A DNA stretch of 9,567 bases, taken from assembly GCA_009649835.1 (NCBI GenBank), contig PYCK01000077.1:1-9567 (forward strand). The letters are read 5' to 3'. The position numbers were made by a program, and so were the translations under genes. The stretch is from Candidatus Methanocomedens sp. (GTDB lineage: Archaea > Halobacteriota > Methanosarcinia > Methanosarcinales > Methanocomedenaceae). The notes below the pieces were generated by a model that did not search any database, was not told the origin of the DNA, and saw only the letters and a list, made by a program, of their open reading frames with translations. Each line of letters opens with the position of its first letter. Position 1 is the first letter of the stretch. This document shows, piece after piece, positions 1 through 6,093 of the stretch.

Positions 1-822
1 GTCATAATCGGATATCCTGGAATTGAACAGGTACTGCTGTGCATATCCGGCATACTGCCCGAAATAACTGCGGGCGAATTCACTGATGGCCTCACCTCTT
101 TTGCTTTTCGCCCCCTCAATGAAAGACCCGTAGTGTTCCTCCATGACCGAGAGGATATGGGTGTCCACTGGAAAGGCCTCCATCTTATCATAGGCGAACA
201 GCAGTACACAATCGGCAATCTTTGGACCTATGCCACGCATCCCCATCAACAGCTCCCTGGCCTCTTCATATTCAAGCTCAAAGGGGGCTCCCAGGTCAAA
301 TTCCCCACTGTCCACCTTCCTCGCCACTTCCAGTATATTTACACTTCTAAATCCCAGTTTAGTCTCCCTGAGCCGGTTTTCGGTAGTCCGGGCCAGCACT
401 TCGGCAGTGGGGAACGAAAAATCCCGGCCCAGGTCATCGCCGTACTGCCTGCACAGGTTGGAAATGGAATCCTTGATATTAGGGATGGACTTGCAGCTTG
501 AGGCCATGTAGGATATTAAGCATTCCCAGGGTTGTTGCCTTATCAGCCGCAGCCCCCTGAAACGCCTTATCAGGTCGTCCATTACCGGGTCAGTGTTGAT
601 CCGGCTGTATATCCCCGGCATATCGTCATCCAGCCTGAAATACCGTACAATGCTGTCCCTGTCCAGGCCGGTGTCAACCACCAGGTCACAACCATCCTGC
701 CTTGCCCGTACAATATGGCCCAGGACCACGCCGGTCCACCATTCACCACTGCGCTGCCACCTGAATACCTGTCCGCAGTCCAGTGTGCTGTCAAGGTCGA
801 AGTCGTTGGTCGGGATACGCAT
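1..822 (-). CDS. ogg: OGG1-type 8-oxoguanine DNA glycosylase/AP lyase (3' end cut off by window edge)
   Basis: Base-excision repair enzyme predicted to remove 8-oxoguanine and nick the abasic site. I translated 274 codons from the ATG at 822-820; no stop is reached at base 1, so the C-terminus is missing. An OGG_N-like segment carries the G-Q-x-F-R-W signature (residues 17-22). The HhH-GPD core follows, with the hairpin GIGPKIADC (197-205) and the VDTH loop (219-222). Predicted catalytic Lys is K201 and Asp is D220, the same 19-residue spacing as K249/D268 of human OGG1. The YAGYAQQYLF stretch (257-266) matches the human segment holding the base-recognition residues Q315 and F319. An in-frame TAA lies just upstream and the next Met falls after the GQxFRW motif, so this start is firm although no Shine-Dalgarno site is seen. 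It is transcribed divergently from priS. AlkA is a less likely alternative. Confidence 0.9.
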   Translation of the reverse strand, partial: MRIPTNDFDLDSTLDCGQVFRWQRSGEWWTGVVLGHIVRARQDGCDLVVDTGLDRDSIVRYFRLDDDMPGIYSRINTDPVMDDLIRRFRGLRLIRQQPWECLISYMASSCKSIPNIKDSISNLCRQYGDDLGRDFSFPTAEVLARTTENRLRETKLGFRSVNILEVARKVDSGEFDLGAPFELEYEEARELLMGMRGIGPKIADCVLLFAYDKMEAFPVDTHILSVMEEHYGSFIEGAKSKRGEAISEFARSYFGQYAGYAQQYLFNSRISDYD

Positions 823-895
823 GATCGGGGAATTGTTCCATTACGGGATAATCATTTTCTCAATATCGGTGCACGGAATTATACAGTCTGTGTTG

Positions 896-906
896 TTATA
901 ATAATT
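896..906 (-). promoter_or_regulatory. candidate TATA box for ogg
   Basis: On the minus strand this reads AATTATTATAA, an AT-rich TATA-like element about 75 bases before the ogg start codon. That would give a leader of roughly 50 bases. A second possibility is TATAATT at 878-884, closer to the gene. The choice is inferred from base composition and spacing only. Confidence 0.35.
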
Positions 907-917
907 CCCTATTTTAC

Positions 918-929
918 CAGGTTAACCTG
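918..929. promoter_or_regulatory. perfect 12-bp palindrome between divergent ogg and priS
   Basis: CAGGTTAACCTG is its own reverse complement. It lies near the middle of the 154-bp divergent intergenic region, about 12 bases upstream of the candidate TATA elements on either side (896-906 and 942-957). The position would suit a dimeric regulator acting on both genes. No known archaeal operator was recognised, so the function is inference. By chance, one such palindrome is expected about once per 4 kb. Confidence 0.3.
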
Positions 930-941
930 CCACTTAAACCA

Positions 942-957
942 AATTTTACATATTATC
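942..957 (+). promoter_or_regulatory. candidate TATA element for priS and the downstream cluster
   Basis: The stretch AATTTTACATATTATC lies 20-35 bases before the priS ATG. If it is the TBP site, the transcript would start almost at the start codon (short-leader or leaderless), which fits the lack of a clear Shine-Dalgarno sequence before priS. It is a weak match to an archaeal TATA box. Confidence 0.3.
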
Positions 958-976
958 AGGTCTAAGTTAGTGACAG

Positions 977-2146
977 ATGGAACTCAATACCATACTGTTC
1001 ATTAAACGTAAGTTCCAGGAACATTACAGGAAAGAGCCGCCTGAGCCGCCGCCGTATCTTGAGAAACGGGAATGGGGATTTTTAATGCTTGACCCGGATT
1101 CAGGTATGCGTCGGCATAAAGCATTTATAAGCGTTGGTGAGATGCAGGAATATATCCAGGCCATGGTCCCGGCCCATGTGTACCATTCGGCTGCTTACTA
1201 CCAGCATCCTGGTGCCCCTACCATGAAGGAAAAGAATTGGGAGGGTGCAGACCTGATCTTCGATATCGATGCCGACCACCTGCCTGTGAAGACGGATTCC
1301 ATCAAGGTCATGCTTGATGCGGCAAAGCAGGAGATCATCAAACTGACCGGGTTTTTGATGGATGATTTCGGGTTTGGTGAGGAGAGCCTCCACATTGCCT
1401 TTTCAGGAGGCAGGGGATATCATGTTCATGTAAGGGACCCGAGGGTACTGTCCCTTGACAGCGCCCAGCGCAGGGAGATCGTGGATTACCTGAGCGGTAC
1501 CGGTCTTGACATGGACCACATTTTCAAGAAAAAATATGTGGAAGGTGATGATAAGAAATCAAAGATACTGGTATTTCCCTCCGAATCCCATGGCGGGTGG
1601 GGCAGGCTGGTGAACCGCAAATTGATCAGGTACCTGCAGGAACTGACTGGTGATGAGAATCCTGTAAAGAGACTCATGGAATTTGACAGGATTGGGAAAA
1701 AGACAGCACAAAAGATAATTGATACTGTTAATGATCCTGCTCACCTCAAACTTTTACGGATGGGGAATTTTGGTGCATTGAGCTCAATCCCTCCTGGGTT
1801 CTGGGAAACTGCCTTGCAGCAGGTCATACCACATATAGGTGTCCATATCGACGAACCTGTAACAGCCGACATAAAACGCCTGATAAGAGCGGCATCGTCC
1901 CTGCACGGAAAATCGGGCATGAAGGTAATATCGCTTAGTGTGGATGAACTGCACAGGTTCGAACCCCTGGTGGATGCTGTGGTGTTTGGGGATAATGAGA
2001 TAAAGATAAATGTCACCAGGCCCACTACAGTTGAGATGATGGATGAGCAATTCGAAGTGGAGGAAGGAGCTAATGTACTGCCCGAATATGCGGCCATCTA
2101 CATGATGTGCAAGGGTGCTGCCGAATATATGGGGGGAGTGAGATGA
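977..2146 (+). CDS. priS: DNA primase, catalytic small subunit PriS
   Basis: Archaeo-eukaryotic primase catalytic subunit, which makes primers at the replication fork together with PriL (not in this window). Its 389 residues are close to the family length in methanogens. The metal-binding D-x-D motif lies in LIFDIDAD (93-100; D96 and D98). The nucleotide-binding SGGRGYH motif is at 143-149. The block HGGWGRLVNRKL (205-216) and the C-terminal SLHGKSG (308-314) are both characteristic of archaeal PriS. D333 in PLVDAVVF (330-337) is a likely third catalytic carboxylate, by position only. The ATG at 977 has only a weak GTGA upstream, but the N-terminus fits the family. The stop codon overlaps the gins51 start as ATGA, implying co-transcription and translational coupling. 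It is the first gene of the rightward cluster and is divergent from ogg. Confidence 0.96.
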   Translation: MELNTILFIKRKFQEHYRKEPPEPPPYLEKREWGFLMLDPDSGMRRHKAFISVGEMQEYIQAMVPAHVYHSAAYYQHPGAPTMKEKNWEGADLIFDIDADHLPVKTDSIKVMLDAAKQEIIKLTGFLMDDFGFGEESLHIAFSGGRGYHVHVRDPRVLSLDSAQRREIVDYLSGTGLDMDHIFKKKYVEGDDKKSKILVFPSESHGGWGRLVNRKLIRYLQELTGDENPVKRLMEFDRIGKKTAQKIIDTVNDPAHLKLLRMGNFGALSSIPPGFWETALQQVIPHIGVHIDEPVTADIKRLIRAASSLHGKSGMKVISLSVDELHRFEPLVDAVVFGDNEIKINVTRPTTVEMMDEQFEVEEGANVLPEYAAIYMMCKGAAEYMGGVR

Positions 2147-3102
2147 AATTCGAAGACCTTGTCCGTGTCCTGGAGGAAGAGAAAAAACCCACCATGTCGA
2201 GGATAGCTCCTGGTTTCTACTCAGCAGTACAGGAATATATCAGTGAACTGGAAGAAGCTGACCGGAAAATATCCAGGAGACATTCCGAGGAAAGTATCAT
2301 GATCCAGTATGAACTGAAGAATGCTCTGTCAACGGTTGATAAGATATTCAACAGGCGTACACGCAAGATTATTAAAATGGCTTCTGGCAAGGCTTTTTCA
2401 AAAAACCCTACTAATGTCGCCCATGATATTGAAAATATGACCCCTGAGGAGAGGCATGTATATCAACAGGTACTGGACGCAATCCTCTCAGGCAAGAAAA
2501 ATACCATAGAACCCATCCTCGGCATATTAACTGAAAATGAACCAGGCATTAGACCTGACAGTAGACCCGACATTAAACCCGACATAAAATCTGGCATTAA
2601 ACCCGAGATTAAACCTGATATTAAGTCAGACAGTAAACCCCACATAAAACCTGACATCACAACACCAGTGCAGGATACTGATGAACACATGGTTCAGGCA
2701 GGCGGTGCCGGTGATAAAGCGTCCGGAGCGATACCGACTGATACAGGGACGACACCAGGAGTACCGGATCAAGAACCAATAGATAAGAAACAGGATGTAT
2801 CGGATGTATCGGCAGCCGATAATACACCTGGAACTGAAAAATCATCCCCTCAAAAAACCGAAACACAGGTCAACCCTCCAACTACTCATAAAGAAGAAAT
2901 GGGCAGGGACTCAGATGAAAAAGGCAAAAAGGATTTAAATAAAGAATACATTGTTGTGCGATTACTAAAGGACATCCCAAAATTCAGGGGTGCTGATGGA
3001 CGCAACTATAGACTGGGTGCCCAGGACGTGGCTGTTTTACCTAAAGTAAATGCGAAACCCCTCATAAAACGTAAGGTAGCGGTACAGATAGAAAGTACTT
3101 GA
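2143..3102 (+). CDS. gins51: GINS complex subunit Gins51 with an extended linker
   Basis: Archaeal GINS subunit, part of the replicative helicase assembly with MCM and the Cdc45/RecJ-like protein. I set the start at the ATG at 2143, which overlaps the priS stop and is preceded by GGAG at 2135-2138; a longer in-frame start at 2107 lies well inside priS. The 319 residues fall in three parts. The first is a helical A domain (about 1-125) containing YELKNALSTVDKIFNRRTRK. The second is a low-complexity linker (about 131-265), rich in Pro, Lys, Asp and Thr, beginning with ten four-residue units of consensus D-I-K-P. The third is a compact C-terminal B domain (268-319) with VVRLLKDIPKFRG, YRLGAQDVAVLP and NAKPLIKR, typical of Gins51. 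The A-then-B order marks it as Gins51 rather than Gins23. Short Gins51 proteins such as those of Thermococcales have under 200 residues, so most of the extra length is the linker. Confidence 0.9.
   Translation: MKFEDLVRVLEEEKKPTMSRIAPGFYSAVQEYISELEEADRKISRRHSEESIMIQYELKNALSTVDKIFNRRTRKIIKMASGKAFSKNPTNVAHDIENMTPEERHVYQQVLDAILSGKKNTIEPILGILTENEPGIRPDSRPDIKPDIKSGIKPEIKPDIKSDSKPHIKPDITTPVQDTDEHMVQAGGAGDKASGAIPTDTGTTPGVPDQEPIDKKQDVSDVSAADNTPGTEKSSPQKTETQVNPPTTHKEEMGRDSDEKGKKDLNKEYIVVRLLKDIPKFRGADGRNYRLGAQDVAVLPKVNAKPLIKRKVAVQIEST
2545..2664 (+). repeat. ten imperfect 12-base tandem repeats coding for D-I-K-P-like units in gins51
   Basis: Ten consecutive in-frame 12-base units encode four-residue repeats with consensus Asp-Ile-Lys-Pro. 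The first position varies (D, G, E, H), the second is I or S, the third is K or R (T in the last unit), and the fourth is P or S (T in the last unit). Synonymous codons also vary (att/ata/atc, ccc/cct), so the array is not a fresh DNA duplication. It encodes gins51 residues 135-174, at the start of the disordered linker. Confidence 0.85.
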
Positions 3103-3105
3103 CAA

Positions 3106-3125
3106 TAATCATAATAAATAATATC
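3106..3125 (+). promoter_or_regulatory. possible internal promoter before rpl44e
   Basis: The 45-base gap between gins51 and rpl44e is very AT-rich (ATAATCATAATAAATAATAT). It lies at a distance from the rpl44e ATG that would allow a short-leader transcript. This is the largest gap in the rightward cluster, so it is where an extra promoter for the highly expressed ribosomal genes would be expected. The evidence is composition and spacing only. Confidence 0.25.
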
Positions 3126-3147
3126 ACTCACAAAGGATGCAAATAAT

Positions 3148-3426
3148 ATGAAGATGCCAACAAAGTTCAGGACGCACTGCCCATTTTGCAAGACCCACAC
3201 AGAGCATAAAGTAGAAAGGGTCAAGAAAGGTAAGGCATCGTCAATGACGAGAATTACAAGACAGAAACACAGACACCAGGGAATAGGCAATACAGGCAAG
3301 TTCTCAAAGGTGCCCGGCGGCGACAAGCCGACAAAGAAAGTGGCACTGAGGTACAGGTGCACCGTATGCAAGAAAGCATACCAGAAGAAATGTTTCAGAG
3401 CCGGTAAGTTCGAACTTACGGGGTGA
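3148..3426 (+). CDS. rpl44e: 50S ribosomal protein L44e
   Basis: Archaeal/eukaryotic large-subunit ribosomal protein with a zinc ribbon. Its 92 residues match the usual family length of about 92-95. The zinc ligands are expected to be C11 and C14 (CPFC) and C71 and C74 (CTVC). Between them lies the very basic family core, with MTRITRQKHRHQGIGNTG and PGGDKPTKK. The MKMPTKFRTHCP N-terminus is typical and supports the ATG at 3148 over the internal ATG two codons later. The stop codon sits inside the Shine-Dalgarno stretch for rps27e, so the two are probably translated from one message, as is usual for this gene pair in archaea. Confidence 0.97.
   Translation: MKMPTKFRTHCPFCKTHTEHKVERVKKGKASSMTRITRQKHRHQGIGNTGKFSKVPGGDKPTKKVALRYRCTVCKKAYQKKCFRAGKFELTG
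3422..3426 (+). promoter_or_regulatory. ribosome binding site deciding the rps27e start
   Basis: GGTGA, complementary to the 3' end of archaeal 16S rRNA, ends 8 bases before the ATG at 3435. It overlaps the rpl44e TGA stop. This favours the ATG at 3435 over the in-frame GTG at 3423, which lies within the site itself. Confidence 0.6.
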
Positions 3427-3434
3427 ATGCAAAA

Positions 3435-3614
3435 ATGTTACAAGAACCCAAAAGCAGATTCCTTAAAGTCAAGTGCAATGATTGTGACAACGAACAGGTG
3501 ATCTTTGGCAGTGCCAGCAGCATTATTGTCTGCCAGGTATGCGGCCGCACACTTGCAGAACCCACAGGCGGAAAGGGAATAATCAAGACACAGATACTTG
3601 AAGTACTGGAATAG
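3435..3614 (+). CDS. rps27e: 30S ribosomal protein S27e
   Basis: Small-subunit zinc-ribbon ribosomal protein of the archaeal/eukaryotic type. With the ATG at 3435 it has 59 residues. The family core EPKSRFLKVKC is followed by the zinc ligands C14/C17 (CNDC) and C33/C36 (CQVC), the FGSAS block, and GRTLAEPTGGKG. A GTG at 3423, overlapping the rpl44e stop, would add four residues and give 63. I prefer the ATG because of the GGTGA placed 8 bases before it, but either is possible. Its position between rpl44e and aif2a is the common archaeal order. Confidence 0.95.
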   Translation: MLQEPKSRFLKVKCNDCDNEQVIFGSASSIIVCQVCGRTLAEPTGGKGIIKTQILEVLE

Positions 3615-3643
3615 ATACACTAAGGATTGATACTGGAGATAAT

Positions 3644-4441
3644 ATGGAGCGAAAAGGCTGGCCTGAAGAGGATGAACTGGTTGTCTGTACAGTAAAGCAG
3701 GTAAAGGACTTCGGTGCATTTACCGAACTTGACGAATACGGCCAAAAAGAAGGCCTGATCCATATCTCTGAAGTGGCTGCCGGTTGGGTCAAATACATCA
3801 GGGACCATGTGAGAGAGGGGCAAAAGATCGTCTGTAAGGTCCTGAATGTTGAACCTGATAAGCATCATATCGACCTGTCTTTGAAGGATGTTAATGAACA
3901 CCAACGACGGGAAAAGATACATGATTGGAAGAATGAGCAAAAGGCCGAAAATTGGATAAATTATGTGGCCGAGGTCACCAAAACCGGTCCTGAAAAACTG
4001 GAAGAGCTTATTGACCAGCTCTATGAAATTTATGACAGCGTATATGCAGCCTTTGAAGAAGGTATGCAGAACGGGGCAGATGCATTGGTAGATGCAGGCG
4101 TGAATCGTGAACAGGCCGAAGCCATCAGCAATGTGGGAATTGAAAATATAAAAATTCCGTATGTAGAGATCACAGGATACATGGATCTGTCATGCCCGGC
4201 ACCTGATGGCGTGGATGTTATTAACAAATCACTTAAATCTGCTGCCAAGATCAAAGTGGATGAAGACGTGAAAGTTGATGTCAGCTACCTGGGTGCCCCG
4301 AGATACAGGATACATGTTACAGCTCCTGATTACAAAAAAGCCGAGAATGTACTCAAACAATCGGCAGATGCAGCTATCAAGGTTATCAAGAATGCCAAGG
4401 GCACAGGCTCATTCCACAGACATAATGAAGCCAAGGCCTGA
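3644..4441 (+). CDS. aif2a: translation initiation factor aIF2, alpha subunit
   Basis: Alpha subunit of the heterotrimeric factor that delivers initiator Met-tRNA to the ribosome. The 265 residues match the family. An N-terminal S1/OB domain (about 10-85) contains VKQVKDFGAFTELDEY, EGLIHISEV and HIDLSLKDV. A helical middle domain follows (about 88-170; RREKIHDWKNEQKAENW, YAAFEEG). The C-terminal alpha/beta domain (about 175-265) contains YLGAPRYRIHVTAPDYKKAENVL. A GGAGAT at 3635-3640 precedes the ATG. The loop after HISEV reads AAGW (45-48), whereas the Pyrococcus protein has a serine here (S48) reported as phosphorylated in vitro. The gene follows rps27e by 29 bases and precedes nop10 by 9. 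Confidence 0.96.
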   Translation: MERKGWPEEDELVVCTVKQVKDFGAFTELDEYGQKEGLIHISEVAAGWVKYIRDHVREGQKIVCKVLNVEPDKHHIDLSLKDVNEHQRREKIHDWKNEQKAENWINYVAEVTKTGPEKLEELIDQLYEIYDSVYAAFEEGMQNGADALVDAGVNREQAEAISNVGIENIKIPYVEITGYMDLSCPAPDGVDVINKSLKSAAKIKVDEDVKVDVSYLGAPRYRIHVTAPDYKKAENVLKQSADAAIKVIKNAKGTGSFHRHNEAKA

Positions 4442-4450
4442 AGGATTATT

Positions 4451-4618
4451 ATGGGTCAACATATTAAATACTGTACCGGATGCGCCAATTATACGCTAAA
4501 AGACAAGTGCCCATCCTGCAGCGGTATAACTATTAACCCAAAACCTGCCCGGTTCTCACCGGAAGACAGGTACGGTCGATACAGGCGATTGATGAAAAGC
4601 CAGTTAAAAGAGAGCTAA
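4451..4618 (+). CDS. nop10: H/ACA ribonucleoprotein complex protein Nop10
   Basis: A 55-residue protein of the H/ACA pseudouridylation particle, in which it binds Cbf5 and helps position guide and substrate RNA. I translated it from the ATG at 4451. Four cysteines (C8, C11, C20, C23) form the zinc ribbon found in archaeal Nop10. The diagnostic ARFSPEDRYGRYRR stretch (33-46) then contacts Cbf5; many homologues have Pro where this protein has R40. An AGGA lies just before the start. The stop at 4616-4618 directly abuts the ATG of the next gene. Sitting between aif2a and the PAC2 gene is its usual archaeal position, which supports the call. Confidence 0.93.
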   Translation: MGQHIKYCTGCANYTLKDKCPSCSGITINPKPARFSPEDRYGRYRRLMKSQLKES

Positions 4619-5392
4619 ATGCAAATGAAAGAAACAATTGTAAAGATTTTAAAAAAAGTCGAACTGGAAGACCCCATTCTGATCGAAGGTCTGCCAGGTG
4701 TGGGCCATGTGGGCAAACTGGTAGCCGAACAGGTAGTCGAAGAACTTGAAACTGAGAAGATCGTGGAGATATATTCTCCCCATTTTCCTCCACAAGTTAT
4801 TGTAAAAGATGATTTTTCAGTTGAACTTGTAAAAAATGAATTCTATGCGCACAAATCAGATACCCATAATGACCTGCTGATCGTGGTGGGAGACCATCAG
4901 AGCGTTACCAATGAAGGACATTATGAAATCTCTGATATCATCCTGAACATAGCAACAGAGTACAACGTTAAGCGTATCTATACCCTTGGTGGCTATGGCA
5001 CAGGACAGCTTACTGAAAGCGAATCCGTGCTGGGTGCAGTGAACAATACCGACCTGATCGAGGAACTTAAAGAGTTTGGTGTGGAATTCAAGGACAACGA
5101 GCCTGCAGGCGGAATAGTAGGCGTGTCGGGCCTGCTTCTGGGTTTGAGTAAATTAAGGGGCATTGATGCCGCTTGTCTTATGGGTACTACTTCAGGTTAT
5201 CTTGTAGACCCGAAAAGTGCCCAGGCAGTACTGACCGTACTTAGTTCTATCCTGGATATGCAGGTCGATACCCAAAGCCTGGAGGAAAGAGCCAAGGACA
5301 TGGAGCGTATAATGGCAAAGATCCTTGAAATGGAACAGATGCAGGGACCACGTGAGATTGGTGCAGACGAAGACCTGCGGTATATCGGTTAA
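4619..5392 (+). CDS. PAC2-family protein (proteasome assembly chaperone-like)
   Basis: A 257-residue protein of the PAC2 family, whose archaeal members are related to proteasome assembly chaperones and are commonly encoded after aif2a-nop10. It shows the family's alternating strand/helix layout. LIEGLPGVGHVGKLVAEQ is near the N-terminus (about 21-38), with DLLIVVGDHQS and IYTLGGYGTGQL in the middle and GGIVGVSGLLLGL in the second half. The helical C-terminal tail (about 220-247) is rich in Glu and Met. The chain ends in RYIG, so it lacks the exact C-terminal hydrophobic-Tyr-X motif by which some archaeal chaperones dock on the 20S proteasome. The start abuts the nop10 stop; an ATG at 4625 is an alternative. 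The exact client is not known from sequence. It is the last gene of the rightward cluster. Confidence 0.88.
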   Translation: MQMKETIVKILKKVELEDPILIEGLPGVGHVGKLVAEQVVEELETEKIVEIYSPHFPPQVIVKDDFSVELVKNEFYAHKSDTHNDLLIVVGDHQSVTNEGHYEISDIILNIATEYNVKRIYTLGGYGTGQLTESESVLGAVNNTDLIEELKEFGVEFKDNEPAGGIVGVSGLLLGLSKLRGIDAACLMGTTSGYLVDPKSAQAVLTVLSSILDMQVDTQSLEERAKDMERIMAKILEMEQMQGPREIGADEDLRYIG

Positions 5393-5393
5393 C

Positions 5394-5437
5394 AAAAAAA
5401 GTAAAAATGTTAGGAGGCCGTCCCCCCAAAAACGGCC
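5394..5437 (-). terminator. hairpin plus T-tract terminator for the kor operon
   Basis: GGCCGT (5416-5421) pairs with ACGGCC (5432-5437) around a 10-base loop. Read leftward, the hairpin is followed by five and then seven consecutive T residues (5407-5403 and 5400-5394), the arrangement expected to end minus-strand transcription about 100 bases after the korC stop. Read rightward, the same hairpin is followed only by a short pyrimidine stretch (CTCTTTC), so it is a poorer terminator for the PAC2 gene. Confidence 0.5.
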
Positions 5438-5496
5438 GCTCTTTCACTCACTTGATCCTGATATTTTCCTGGTATCTCCCTTTTACATATTATTGA

Positions 5497-5537
5497 ATAT
5501 ATAATATTATATTTGACAGATATATAATATTACATTT
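5497..5537. repeat. two 18-base AT-rich direct repeats in the convergent intergenic region
   Basis: ATATATAATATTATATTT at 5497-5514 recurs at 5520-5537 with one difference (T to C), a period of 23 bases. The second copy runs into the korC stop codon. The units resemble TATA boxes, but no gene begins on either side, so they more likely belong to the 3' ends of the convergent transcripts. Confidence 0.6.
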
Positions 5538-6093
5538 AGTAGGTATAATACTCATCAATATTCGTCTTCAATTTTTTGCCTTCCCTGAGCCCTATTTTCA
5601 ACGCCTTTTCATTTATGGGTAGCAGATCCGCCCTTATGCGCTCTTTCAGAGCTTCCTTTAACGACACCGGTCTTACGATATCAGTAAGGGCTATTATGCT
5701 TCCCAGTGCAATCACATTGGCAGTAACGACCACACCTGTCTTTGTGGCCAGTTTTGTAAAGGGGATGCTGTAATGTTTGATAGGGGGATGGTGTATGACC
5801 AGGGTAGAATCCAGTATTAAAATGCCATCATCCTTCAATTCAGGGACAAATTTATTGCATGATTCCTGGTTCATAGCCAGTACAACATCCATTTTTTCAG
5901 GTATGGGATAATCGATGGGCTTACTACTGATGATCAGGTTTGACCTGCTGGCACCACCCCTGGCTTCAGGGCCATAACTACTGGTCATTGTCACGTTCTT
6001 TCCGTCCCTGACTGCTGCATGTGCCAGCAGCGCGCCACCCAGGATAAGACCCTGGCCACCCGAACCTGATAAGCATAAATGGTGCCGCGTCAT
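5536..6093 (-). CDS. korC: 2-oxoglutarate:ferredoxin oxidoreductase, gamma subunit KorC
   Basis: Gamma subunit of the ferredoxin-dependent 2-oxoacid oxidoreductase, 185 residues and full length. The N-terminal Rossmann-like turn GSGGQG (10-15) and the SYGPEARGGASRSN block (39-52) are the signatures of this subunit. The YGPEARGG wording matches the Kor type better than the pyruvate enzyme. The start is firm: ATG overlaps the korB stop as ATGA, with GGTGA (6100-6104 on the opposite strand) six bases upstream. It is the last gene of korDABC. The protein ends in a Tyr-rich tail (DEYYTY), followed by the AT-rich convergent region. Confidence 0.94.
   Translation of the reverse strand: MTRHHLCLSGSGGQGLILGGALLAHAAVRDGKNVTMTSSYGPEARGGASRSNLIISSKPIDYPIPEKMDVVLAMNQESCNKFVPELKDDGILILDSTLVIHHPPIKHYSIPFTKLATKTGVVVTANVIALGSIIALTDIVRPVSLKEALKERIRADLLPINEKALKIGLREGKKLKTNIDEYYTY

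Noticed and set aside
791..841. Short upstream frame on the minus strand (16 residues) overlapping the ogg start
   Set aside because: It has no Shine-Dalgarno site and no similarity to a known leader peptide; an out-of-frame ATG this close to a start is expected by chance.
133..1005. Open frames on the plus strand (133-501, 230-511, 532-1005)
   Set aside because: They run antisense to a clear OGG1-type gene on the minus strand, which carries all expected motifs; the plus-strand products show no recognisable domain.
2545..2664. Tandem repeats considered as a CRISPR or DNA-level satellite
   Set aside because: The units are 12 bases, in frame, without spacers, and lie inside gins51; they are a protein-coding repeat.
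5412..5417. AGGAGG, a perfect Shine-Dalgarno sequence in the convergent intergenic region
   Set aside because: No ATG, GTG or TTG start with an open frame follows at a usable distance; the sequence overlaps the terminator hairpin.
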